Source of the DNA: Bacteroidota bacterium | GTDB lineage: Bacteria; Bacteroidota; Kryptoniia; Kryptoniales; JAKASW01 | Assembly (NCBI GenBank): GCA_021785235.1 | Contig: JAJYGB010000104.1 | Location: 1-6,653 of the forward strand | Direction of reading: 5' to 3' | DNA: 6,653 nucleotides | Shown: one piece after another, positions 1-6,221 of the stretch | Numbering within the stretch: position 1 is the first letter of the stretch | Layout of the letters: each line of letters opens with the position of its first letter | Notes under the pieces: generated by a model | Seen by the model: only the letters and a program-made list of their open reading frames with translations | What the model was told of the DNA's origin: nothing | The model's database searches: none | Translations under genes and position numbers: made by a program

Positions 1-1371
1 ATCATAGACAGCGATGAAGAACGTTATAAACCTGTCAAAATCGGTGTTCTCGTAGACTATATTGTTTAAACGTCCGACGATTTGATTGAGTTTCAGCTCG
101 GTTGCCATGAGCGCCCTGAAAGCCGACTGAAGATTTGCCATCAAAAGGGCGGCAGGAAAACCTTTCCCCGATACATCGGCGATCGCCACACAGATCAATC
201 TATCACTCAGCTTCATCACATCGAAATAGTCGCCTCCCACCTGCTTGGTTGGGATATGGAACGTTCCGACGGTGCAGCCGGCAAACCTGGGATTCTCTCT
301 CGGGAGAAGTTTCTCCTGAATAGAATGAGCAAGATTGAGTTCTTCCTCGAGGCGTTGCTTGGCAAGCGACTCCTCGAAAAGTCTTGCGTTATCTATAGCC
401 ATTGCCGCAAGATTGCAGAGCGACGAGATGAAGCTCATCTCGGCGTCGGTGTATTTCGCGTGCGACAGCCTCTCACCCAGCACGAGAATCCCATCCGTTT
501 TTCCCTGAAGTTTGAACGGGATGACGACCTCGGCTCCGAGCTCAATCAGCCTGGCTGCCGACGCGTTCTTCCCCACCAATTCTACCAGTCTCACCGGCGC
601 CTCGTGGGAGCACATCGTGCTTAGGTCAGCTTCTTCGAGACCGGGGATCTTGTTGACGACTATTCTCCCTTTCGAATTTTGGACCAAACAGATTGCGTAT
701 TTCCTGGCGCCGGTCTGACCCATGACCGCGAACTCGAGAGTTCTTATCGCCCTCACTTCGTCGGTCAGCAGATTGAATTCCTTGCTCAGCTCAAACAGAG
801 TTTGGAGTTCCTGGACGCGCCTTTGAAGCTCGGAGTTAGACTCCTTGTACTGCTGAAACACAATTGCGTTCTCGATAGCAGCCGCGGCGATGTTGCAGAG
901 GGTCGAAACGAACTCTATCTCGCTCGAGAGAAGTTCGGTCCCTACGAGTTTCTTGCCTATGAAGAGATAACCTAAGAGTCGGTGAGACGTGCGGATAGCA
1001 AAGAGTCTCACCGCACCGGCGACTGCAAGGTCTCCACCGGTGCCGTTCCGCATCTCCGAAACCGCGACCGATCCTTCCATGTCGAGAGTGAACAGTCTTG
1101 AAATCGTTTCATCTTCCAGGACAATCCCTTTGCCGATCCTTAGAAACTCTTCCTTACCGGAAGAAACGTCCGGAAGGCGAACTACGGCAGCGGTCTTGGA
1201 AACAGCCAGCTTCCCCATTGAGGCCAGCATGATATGATTGATGATGAACTTATAGTCGAGAGATGAATTTAGAATCTTCGCGGTTTCGATTAGCGACGTG
1301 AGTTCGACTATTCTGTCGCTGCCGCTTTTTTTCGGCCGCCGTCCGGCGGGCGATTTAGGACTTTTGCTCAT
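1..1371 (-). CDS. GAF-GAF-PP2C (SpoIIE/RsbU-type) serine phosphatase, 3' end cut by window edge
   Basis: The frame reads 457 codons without a stop from the ATG at 1371 to the window edge. Residues 1-20 are basic and Ser/Pro-rich. Two GAF sensor domains follow (about 20-170 and 190-335), each ending in a similar helix (LCNIAAAAIENA at 158, LCNLAAMAIDNA at 318). A signalling helix ending in AHSIQEKLLP (about 348-357) leads into the PP2C domain. That domain shows VGGDYFD (378-384) and ADVSGKG (398-404), which carry the first two metal-binding aspartates (D381, D399). The distal DG and DDxT motifs lie beyond the edge, so the full protein is probably about 580-600 residues. There is no signal peptide or membrane segment, so it should be cytoplasmic. 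The family dephosphorylates a phospho-STAS protein; the natural partner is the STAS protein at 1828-2178. The ligand of the GAF domains cannot be predicted. The ATG overlaps the end of the kinase gene by 17 bases and has only a weak Shine-Dalgarno, which suggests translational coupling. Confidence 0.93.
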   Translation of the reverse strand, partial: MSKSPKSPAGRRPKKSGSDRIVELTSLIETAKILNSSLDYKFIINHIMLASMGKLAVSKTAAVVRLPDVSSGKEEFLRIGKGIVLEDETISRLFTLDMEGSVAVSEMRNGTGGDLAVAGAVRLFAIRTSHRLLGYLFIGKKLVGTELLSSEIEFVSTLCNIAAAAIENAIVFQQYKESNSELQRRVQELQTLFELSKEFNLLTDEVRAIRTLEFAVMGQTGARKYAICLVQNSKGRIVVNKIPGLEEADLSTMCSHEAPVRLVELVGKNASAARLIELGAEVVIPFKLQGKTDGILVLGERLSHAKYTDAEMSFISSLCNLAAMAIDNARLFEESLAKQRLEEELNLAHSIQEKLLPRENPRFAGCTVGTFHIPTKQVGGDYFDVMKLSDRLICVAIADVSGKGFPAALLMANLQSAFRALMATELKLNQIVGRLNNIVYENTDFDRFITFFIAVYD

Positions 1372-1798
1372 TTCTCAGGTACCGGACAAGCCTCACCTCG
1401 TTGGAAGTGTCCCTGTCCTGATATTCGACTGTGTCCATGAGCTTCTTCATCAGGAAGATGCCGAGGCCGCCCGCCTTATGCTTCCTGTATTTGTCCCGGA
1501 TATTGGGGACGGGGACTTCATCCGGTTTGAAGCTCGCGCCCCAATCGCGGACGACTATCTGAAATTCTCTGCCTGTGGCAAGCACCCTGACTTCAAACTC
1601 AGCGTCGGGTTTCCCTTTGTAAGCATGCTTGATCACGTTGGTGCACGCCTCATCGACCGCGAGCGTGATCTCCGAGACCTCTTTATCGCCGAAGCCGAAT
1701 CGCGCGGCCAGTTCATCGACAAATTCCCGCACTTCGGCAAGGGCATTTGTGGTGCTCTTAAAAACTCTCTTGGCTTCTATTTTTTCGGAACTTTTCAC
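1355..1798 (-). CDS. RsbW/SpoIIAB-type anti-sigma ATPase / serine kinase
   Basis: This is a 147-residue GHKL-fold protein (HATPase_c_2), the usual length for RsbW/SpoIIAB. The N box is at 50-54 (E50, N54, in DEACTNVIKHAY). The G1 box is D85-W-G87, and the G2 glycine-rich lid is AGGLGIFLMKKLMD at about 109-122. All ATP/Mg-contacting motifs look intact, so an active kinase is expected. In this family the protein binds and inhibits a sigma factor or another target, and phosphorylates its STAS antagonist to stay free. It follows the STAS gene by 29 bases and overlaps the next phosphatase gene by 17 bases, the classic order antagonist-kinase-phosphatase. The start is a GTG at 1798; no in-frame ATG, GTG or TTG lies between it and the upstream stop region, and the ribosome site is weak (GAACGAAG directly upstream). 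The specific output partner is unknown because no sigma gene is visible here. Confidence 0.93.
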   Translation of the reverse strand: MKSSEKIEAKRVFKSTTNALAEVREFVDELAARFGFGDKEVSEITLAVDEACTNVIKHAYKGKPDAEFEVRVLATGREFQIVVRDWGASFKPDEVPVPNIRDKYRKHKAGGLGIFLMKKLMDTVEYQDRDTSNEVRLVRYLRNEQKS

Positions 1799-1827
1799 CT
1801 TCGTTCGCTGCGCTTGTGACGAAACGG

Positions 1828-2178
1828 TTAGCGGCTGTTGAACTTCTTCAGTGCTTCTTCCTGGTCTTTATATATCTCATATAGATATGGAAAGCCGAGA
1901 AGATCGAAGACGTTGAAGACTTTTTGCTGCATATTGGCGAGCTTAATGTCGCCGTGATTGTTTCGCACCTCGTCGATATAGGCCATGAAGACGCCGAGAC
2001 CGGCGCTCGATATATAATTCAAAGCGTCGAAGTTGACCACGATATTGTATTTGCCTTTGGACATGAGTTCAGAAAATGTCTTTTCAAGATCGGGCGCGGT
2101 ATGGGCGTCAAGGAAGCCTTGGAGCTCCATGACAACCGCGTTGCCCGATTCTCGAGTCAGCACCTTAAACTCATTCAT
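1828..2178 (-). CDS. STAS-domain anti-sigma factor antagonist (RsbV/SpoIIAA type)
   Basis: This is a single STAS domain of 116 residues, with no other domain. It carries the signature around NYISSAGLGVFMAY (54-67). By alignment with SpoIIAA Ser58 and RsbV Ser56, the serine before A-G, S58, is the expected phosphoacceptor; S57 is adjacent. The C-terminal half (KLANMQQKVFNVFDLLGF, about 79-96) is the usual STAS helix and strand that contacts the kinase. The unphosphorylated form would bind the kinase encoded just downstream and release its target; phosphatases encoded on both sides would regenerate that form. The start is placed at the ATG at 2178 because a strong GGAGGA ribosome site lies immediately upstream. 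An in-frame TTG at 2235 would add 19 residues that do not belong to the STAS fold, so it was not chosen. The gap to the upstream phosphatase gene is 81 bases. Confidence 0.93.
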   Translation of the reverse strand: MNEFKVLTRESGNAVVMELQGFLDAHTAPDLEKTFSELMSKGKYNIVVNFDALNYISSAGLGVFMAYIDEVRNNHGDIKLANMQQKVFNVFDLLGFPYLYEIYKDQEEALKKFNSR

Positions 2179-2180
2179 TA

Positions 2181-2190
2181 CTTCCTCCAC
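2181..2190 (-). promoter_or_regulatory. Shine-Dalgarno of the STAS gene
   Basis: The minus strand reads GTGGAGGAAG followed by TA and the ATG at 2178. It is the strongest ribosome-binding site in the window and decides the start of the STAS gene over the longer TTG-initiated frame. The neighbouring kinase and soluble phosphatase starts have much weaker sites, so the antagonist may be made in excess of them; that is an inference. Confidence 0.75.
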
Positions 2191-2254
2191 CTTTGCTAGA
2201 ATTTTCCCGTCCGTCGGCATCCCGGCTGAAAACAAGGTCCAATCGAACGCAACT

Positions 2255-2262
2255 CAAAATTA
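2255..2262 (-). promoter_or_regulatory. possible internal -7 promoter element (TAATTTTG)
   Basis: The minus strand has TAATTTTG, an exact match to the Bacteroidota -7 consensus TAnnTTTG. It starts at the stop codon of the membrane phosphatase and lies 76 bases before the STAS start. No good TTTG -33 partner is seen about 20 bases upstream (a GTG is there instead). An eight-base degenerate motif is expected by chance in a window this size, so this is only a candidate internal promoter for the STAS-kinase-phosphatase genes. Confidence 0.2.
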
Positions 2263-4335
2263 TCTCCACTTTAATATCAGCACGGTCGTGTCATCGACCG
2301 CGTCCGTTCCCTGCGAAAATTCAGCCAGGGCGCGGATAATGCCTCCCTTGATTTCAGTCGCGGATCCTGCGCTCAACTCCTTCAACAGCGCGTAGAACCG
2401 CTCCTCTCCAAACTCCTTACCGGCGGGATCACGCTGATCGGTAATTCCGTCGGTGTAAAGCACAATTGTATCGCCAGCTTTCAACTCATACTTCTCTTCG
2501 CCAAGATGCCTGCCGAAATCCGCCGACGGTTCCAGCCCGAGCCCGACTCCGGTCGGCCTGATTAGCCTGCAAATCTTTTCGCCGGACTCGCCATTTAAAC
2601 TTATCAAAACACCGGGCGTATGACCGGCCCTCACGACGGAGAGCTCTCCGGTTTCGCCGTTCAGCATCGCGTAGATCAATGTAATAAAAAAATTCTTCTG
2701 CAGTGTGTTCCCGACAGCCTCGTTTGCGGCCATCATGAACTCCGACGGCGATTTCCCGGAAGCCGAGAGCGATTGGAACACGCCCTTCATATAAGCCATG
2801 TAGAAAGCCGCGGATGTTCCCTTTCCGGAAACGTCTCCGACGACGAAAGCATATCGGTTCGGGTCGATCTGCGAGCAGTCAATATAGTCACCGCCTACTT
2901 CGAATGCAGGGAACGAAAGAAAATCGGTCTCGAACTTGTCAGAGCTTGGCAGGCTCGTCGGCAAGAGCTTCAGCTGCATCTCATGCGCAATCCGCAGCTC
3001 GTGCTGCAGTCGCTCGTTCTCAAGCGACTTCGAGAAGAGAAGAGAATTCTGAATCGCGACGGCGGCGGTGTCCGCGAACGCGCTCACGGTGGAAATCTCC
3101 TCCTCGTCGAACGCGTAGGGCATCTCGTGAGCCGCGTAAAGCATCCCGATGAACTCTTCGTGCGCGATAAGAGGAACCGCCAGCAGCGATCTGGACGGGA
3201 AATTCTTCAATCCAAATTTGCCGAACTCCTCAATATCATGTATGATCACACGCTTGTTCACCCTGACTTCTTTGCGCACTTCGTCGAAGTCAAATGCAGA
3301 TAGTTCGTATTGGCTCGTCCTGTGTGTGGCCGAAATCCTGTACTCATCCGGCGAACTTCCGTCCCCTTCGTACCTGAGCTCAATCCACACTTTGTTCGCC
3401 TGAGTGACGGCGCCGACCACGGCAACGGTATTATTGAGTACCTCCGTTGTGTCCATCACGTTCGTGATGACTTTGCTGAGATTCTGATACGAGTCCAGCT
3501 CTCTCTTCTTCTTTTCGAATACCCCGCTCGTCGGTATGTGAAATATCGTTATGATGAATGCGAAGGAGAAGTAAATCGTCAGGAAGAGGAAGACTATCTT
3601 CGCGAACTCACTCATGGGCGGGCTGTAGAAGCCGAGCACCCCTCCCGCCAGGTTTGCCGGACCTATCGAAGCATACGAGTAGCCGAAAAGGACGATCAGC
3701 ACCAGGGAGTGAACCAGGGATTTATATTTGTCCTTCCTTGTCAGGAAGACTATCCAGTTCATGCTGACGATGTGAAGCACGGCAATGAAGACTGCAACCA
3801 CGAACGCGATTTCCCTTACCGTGGAGAGGAACGGCGAACCGCCGAAAACGCTGAGCAGCGAAGCGGCGACCGTGAAGCCTAAGAAGACTTCGAATCGCCT
3901 CCTCACCTTCCTCTCAGGCTTTATGTAAATAATATCGCTTACCGTCATCAAAAGGATGAATACGAACGCGCCTATGCCATACGCGAAAGCGGTAGTGGCG
4001 ATGAGCTGCATTACGTTTGACGGGACGAACTTTCCGGCGGAGGTGCCTTTGCCTTCGAGGAGAATGCCCCAGGCTGATATTATGGCCGCGGAGAAAAACC
4101 CGTAGCCTACAAGCTTTCGGAGAATTTCAAGCGGTTTCGCGGAGGTCTTTGTCCTGAAATTCCTAAGCGCGGCATAAAGGAAGAAAAACGAGCCGATTGT
4201 GAAGAGGCTTCTAATGCTATTAAGAACGGGATCCTCCAAGCCGATCGATATTCTGATCCAGTCAAAGACCAGTAAGGCTGCTGCAATCGACCCGGCTGCG
4301 ACGAAGTAGAGGCTATTTCTGAGGCTTATTCGCAT
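2260..4335 (-). CDS. multi-TM membrane protein with GAF and C-terminal PP2C (SpoIIE/RsbU-type) phosphatase
   Basis: This is 691 residues from the ATG at 4335. The first 270 residues hold about eight hydrophobic segments (roughly 9-27, 42-58, 76-93, 110-137, 149-167, 175-196, 207-224, 245-268) with short loops and no large extracytoplasmic domain. A charged linker (EKKKRELDSYQNL, 274-286) leads to a GAF domain (about 288-432), a signalling helix (433-460, with AHEMQLKLLP) and a PP2C domain (about 475-690). The PP2C motifs are complete: VGGDYID (480-486, D483), GDVSGKG (500-506, D501), YTDG (627-630, D629) and DDTTV (681-685), so an active metal-dependent Ser/Thr phosphatase is expected. It should sit in the inner membrane and dephosphorylate the STAS protein encoded next. 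I do not recognise the membrane region as a named sensor family. In-frame TTG (4443) and ATG (4416) codons could extend it by up to 36 residues, but the added sequence is basic and low in hydrophobicity and would cross a promoter-like repeat. Confidence 0.92.
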   Translation of the reverse strand: MRISLRNSLYFVAAGSIAAALLVFDWIRISIGLEDPVLNSIRSLFTIGSFFFLYAALRNFRTKTSAKPLEILRKLVGYGFFSAAIISAWGILLEGKGTSAGKFVPSNVMQLIATTAFAYGIGAFVFILLMTVSDIIYIKPERKVRRRFEVFLGFTVAASLLSVFGGSPFLSTVREIAFVVAVFIAVLHIVSMNWIVFLTRKDKYKSLVHSLVLIVLFGYSYASIGPANLAGGVLGFYSPPMSEFAKIVFLFLTIYFSFAFIITIFHIPTSGVFEKKKRELDSYQNLSKVITNVMDTTEVLNNTVAVVGAVTQANKVWIELRYEGDGSSPDEYRISATHRTSQYELSAFDFDEVRKEVRVNKRVIIHDIEEFGKFGLKNFPSRSLLAVPLIAHEEFIGMLYAAHEMPYAFDEEEISTVSAFADTAAVAIQNSLLFSKSLENERLQHELRIAHEMQLKLLPTSLPSSDKFETDFLSFPAFEVGGDYIDCSQIDPNRYAFVVGDVSGKGTSAAFYMAYMKGVFQSLSASGKSPSEFMMAANEAVGNTLQKNFFITLIYAMLNGETGELSVVRAGHTPGVLISLNGESGEKICRLIRPTGVGLGLEPSADFGRHLGEEKYELKAGDTIVLYTDGITDQRDPAGKEFGEERFYALLKELSAGSATEIKGGIIRALAEFSQGTDAVDDTTVLILKWR

Positions 4336-4341
4336 GTGCTT

Positions 4342-4375
4342 TAATCTAATCCTACTCTTCGCATTCTGCAATCTT
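4342..4375 (-). repeat. 34-base imperfect direct repeat, copy A, just before the membrane phosphatase
   Basis: The minus strand reads AAGATTG, 18 bases, then ATTAGATTA. The same two blocks at the same spacing recur 195 bases upstream (4537-4570). All 16 bases of the two outer blocks are identical, and about 7 of the 18 inner bases also match. This copy ends 6 bases before the ATG at 4335. It may be a duplicated promoter or a regulator-binding site. Confidence 0.6.
4343..4371 (-). promoter_or_regulatory. candidate promoter of the partner-switching cassette
   Basis: The minus strand has TTG at 4371-4369, 20 bases, then TAGATTAA from 4348, resembling the Bacteroidota -33 TTTG / -7 TAnnTTTG layout. 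Read as a sigma-70 promoter it is TTGCAG, 17 bases, TAGATT. Either way transcription would start at or near the ATG at 4335, so the mRNA could be leaderless, which fits the absence of a close Shine-Dalgarno. The spacing is good but the matches are partial, so this remains a candidate. Confidence 0.35.
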
Positions 4376-4443
4376 TTGTTACATAGGAGCACTGAATGGA
4401 TCCCATAGGCAACCATGCTATGCGTGCCACGACGGCGAGACAA

Positions 4444-4478
4444 ATGGCATCGCAGTTTACTGACGGAGTCTATGCCAT
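4444..4478. repeat. inverted repeat in the intergenic gap, possible operator
   Basis: ATGGCAT (4444-4450) and ATGCCAT (4472-4478) are perfect inverted arms separated by 21 bases; the spacer contains a smaller palindrome, CAGT-TT-ACTG (4453-4462). The site lies between the two direct-repeat copies, upstream of the membrane phosphatase. It could be a regulator-binding site or an RNA hairpin. There is no T-run after it, so it is not a good terminator. Seven-base arms can arise by chance. Confidence 0.25.
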
Positions 4479-4536
4479 ATTCAGGCGTCTATCTTCACTA
4501 TGATTTGAATCGTGCCAGCTCCCTGAGGCATTGCAC

Positions 4537-4570
4537 TAATCTAATGCTTCATTTCCCCCGCGCCAATCTT
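4537..4570 (-). repeat. 34-base imperfect direct repeat, copy B, at the end of the DUF1684 gene
   Basis: The minus strand has AAGATTG, 18 bases, then ATTAGATTA, matching copy A at 4342-4375 in both blocks and in spacing. It overlaps the last nine codons and the stop of the DUF1684 gene. It is followed five bases later by an ATG that opens only 16 codons (4531-4481). It could be a second, upstream promoter for the cassette, or one half of a spaced regulator-binding pair. Confidence 0.55.
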
Positions 4571-5203
4571 CACATCAAGGTGATTCTCTGCCGGTACTAT
4601 GGGACAGCTGAAATCGTGATTGTAAGCGCAGTAAGGATTGTAGGCATAGTTGAAATCCAACGTATACTCCCCTGTATCATTCTCCCGCAGATCGATATAC
4701 CTTCCTCCAGCGTAGGAGGTGTTTCCGCAAGTCTCGTCAGTGAATGGGAGAAAAAGGTCGTTCCCTCCATCACCGATCATCTTATAGACGTGGAGTGTCA
4801 GCTTCCTGCCGTCGATTTCAAACTCGAATCTCCCGTACTTTATCGCGGGACGCGTTTCACCCCCGGTCGCTTGTATGCCGACATGTTCCGGCTTCCTCTC
4901 TCTAATCAGCTTCACGCGAAAGATCAGGCTGAAATTGGGAGGATAGTAATTCAGATGCTTGAACGCGCTTCTCTGCTGAATTGTCAGAGGCGACGACGGA
5001 TCGGATTTGAAATACGAGTCCTTCCTCTCCCTGAATGAATCAAGGCGCAAAAGATAATCACGCCGTTCGGCGGAATCGAAGGTGAGTTTCTTGTAGTTTG
5101 CTGAGCAGGATGCCAGCGTGAGGCAGGCGAGAGCCAGGAGGAGTGAGGAAAGCCTACTTGCTGTTATCGAGGACAAGTTCCAGGGATATCCTGTGCGTGT
5201 CAC
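4541..5203 (-). CDS. DUF1684 family lipoprotein
   Basis: This is 220 residues from the GTG at 5203. The N-terminus has a basic stretch, a hydrophobic core (SLLLALACLTLASC) and a lipobox L-A-S-C33, so it is probably a lipoprotein anchored after signal peptidase II cleavage. The rest matches the DUF1684 pattern: the YFK and NYYPPNFSLIF region (64-95), ETCGNTSYAGGRYIDL (157-172), LDFNYAYNPYCAYN (182-195), SCP (199-201) and AENHLDVKIGAGE (205-217). The family has conserved Asp, Asn, Tyr and Cys residues but no established function, and none is assigned here. The start is uncertain: GTG 5203 is preferred because GGAG lies six bases upstream; TTG at 5206 or 5176 are alternatives, the last giving a shorter signal peptide. 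The coding region overlaps the end of the porV-like gene by 50 bases, so the signal-peptide region is encoded twice over. This suggests coupling with the outer-membrane gene. Confidence 0.88.
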   Translation of the reverse strand: MTRTGYPWNLSSITASRLSSLLLALACLTLASCSANYKKLTFDSAERRDYLLRLDSFRERKDSYFKSDPSSPLTIQQRSAFKHLNYYPPNFSLIFRVKLIRERKPEHVGIQATGGETRPAIKYGRFEFEIDGRKLTLHVYKMIGDGGNDLFLPFTDETCGNTSYAGGRYIDLRENDTGEYTLDFNYAYNPYCAYNHDFSCPIVPAENHLDVKIGAGEMKH

Positions 5204-6221
5204 CAAGAGCTCCGGCGTAGGCGAAACGGGCGAAAGAATAGTCTATCTCCAGTTTCGGGAGGTGGATTCCTGCGCCAACGGTGAACTGCTTCACTTCATT
5301 ATAGCCTGCCCTTATCGCGATGACATTCTTATAACTGATCTCCGCTCCCATGCGGACGTCCGCGCTGAACGGGCCGAGATGAACAGTCGACGAAGCTCCG
5401 AGGTTGTCGGCATTGAAGATCAGATCGAGGGCGGGCATTACCTGTACCGGTCCTATATCGAGTCCATAACTCGCGCCCGTGGCGAGCGTCGGCGGTGCAA
5501 CTTCGGTGGTCCCGTCGGTCCAGGCCACGATAGTGGTCGTGGCGTTCTGAAGGTCTGCGCCGAGATTGAAGCGACTGAAAGGACTGTAGAGCGCTCCGAT
5601 ATCGAAACCGATACCGGTTCCGTAAGTAGAACCTATATTTCTTCTTATAAACTTGATGTTCGCGCCGTAAGAAAAATTATCCGTCACGCGCCGCGCGAAG
5701 CTTCCGATAAGGGCGACGTCTGTCGCGCTGAAGAAAGTTATCTTGGAGTAATCGAGCCTGCTCAGGTTACTCGGATAGTCCGAGCCCAACGGTATGGGAT
5801 TGCCGTTCGCGTCTATGCCTGCCAGCTGCGTGTTCGGGATGCCGCTGACGTTAAGGACGATGAGACTCAAACCGACAGTCTCGTTCTTGGAAAGCGATAT
5901 CGCCCCCGCGCCGTAATTGAAGCTGACAGCGTTGGCGTAGCGCTGATCGTGCATTAGCATGATTTCAGGATATTTTATGCGGGCAAGTCCCGCCGGGTTC
6001 CAGTAACCCGCAGTGACGTCATTCGCCACAGAGGTGTACGCGCTTCCCATCCCAAGCGCCCTTCCCCCGACGCCTATCGAGAGGAAATCGTTGGCGTACT
6101 TGGCGAGCGTCAGTCCCTGAGCGTGCGCGGTTGGCGCACTACCAAGGCCGATTAGTACTATGAAGAACGCGCCAAGTAAGAGACGATTTTCTTTACTCAA
6201 GCGGCTCGGCACCGAACTCAT
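5154..6221 (-). CDS. PorV/PorQ-family outer-membrane beta-barrel protein
   Basis: This is 355 residues. The signal peptide has a basic start (SRLSKENR), a hydrophobic core (16-29) and a likely cleavage after AHA (34). The mature start carries the PorV/PorQ signature GGRALGMGSAY (52-62) and YWNPAGLA (73-80). The remainder is alternating amphipathic beta-strands typical of a FadL-like barrel, ending in a strand (RISLELVL) near the C-terminus. In Bacteroidota some members (PorV) carry cargo for the type IX secretion system; others have no defined role. No other T9SS component is present here, so a T9SS role is not shown. The ATG at 6221 overlaps the dnaX end by 29 bases; a GTG at 6212 has better spacing from AAGGA and is an alternative. 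The DUF1684 gene overlaps its 3' end. Confidence 0.85.
   Translation of the reverse strand: MSSVPSRLSKENRLLLGAFFIVLIGLGSAPTAHAQGLTLAKYANDFLSIGVGGRALGMGSAYTSVANDVTAGYWNPAGLARIKYPEIMLMHDQRYANAVSFNYGAGAISLSKNETVGLSLIVLNVSGIPNTQLAGIDANGNPIPLGSDYPSNLSRLDYSKITFFSATDVALIGSFARRVTDNFSYGANIKFIRRNIGSTYGTGIGFDIGALYSPFSRFNLGADLQNATTTIVAWTDGTTEVAPPTLATGASYGLDIGPVQVMPALDLIFNADNLGASSTVHLGPFSADVRMGAEISYKNVIAIRAGYNEVKQFTVGAGIHLPKLEIDYSFARFAYAGALGDTHRISLELVLDNSK

Noticed and set aside
82..1237. Several plus-strand open frames of 60-180 codons
   Set aside because: They lie opposite the continuous minus-strand GAF-GAF-PP2C gene, whose protein shows clear family motifs; the plus-strand products show none.
2179..2235. 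In-frame 19-codon extension of the STAS gene from a TTG
   Set aside because: The ATG at 2178 has a strong GGAGGA site and gives a normal-length STAS domain; the extension has no family support.
2620..3882. Plus-strand open frames up to 227 codons
   Set aside because: They are antisense to the GAF and PP2C regions of the membrane phosphatase; their products are rich in Arg, His and Glu with no recognisable domain.
4336..4443. Up to 36 extra N-terminal codons on the membrane phosphatase
   Set aside because: The added residues are basic and not membrane-like, the first codon is a TTG, and the stretch contains promoter-like repeat copy A. It is not fully excluded.
4481..4531. 16-codon minus-strand open frame starting five bases after repeat copy B
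   Set aside because: It is too short to support from sequence alone; it has no ribosome site, and its only interest is its position after the promoter-like motif.
4514..4534. TGCC/GGCA hairpin after the DUF1684 stop as a terminator
   Set aside because: The stem is only four base pairs with a loop of about ten bases and no T-run follows.
4415..5957. Plus-strand open frames of 207 and 279 codons
   Set aside because: They run antisense to the DUF1684 and PorV-like genes, both supported by signal peptides and family signatures; the plus-strand products look like shadows.
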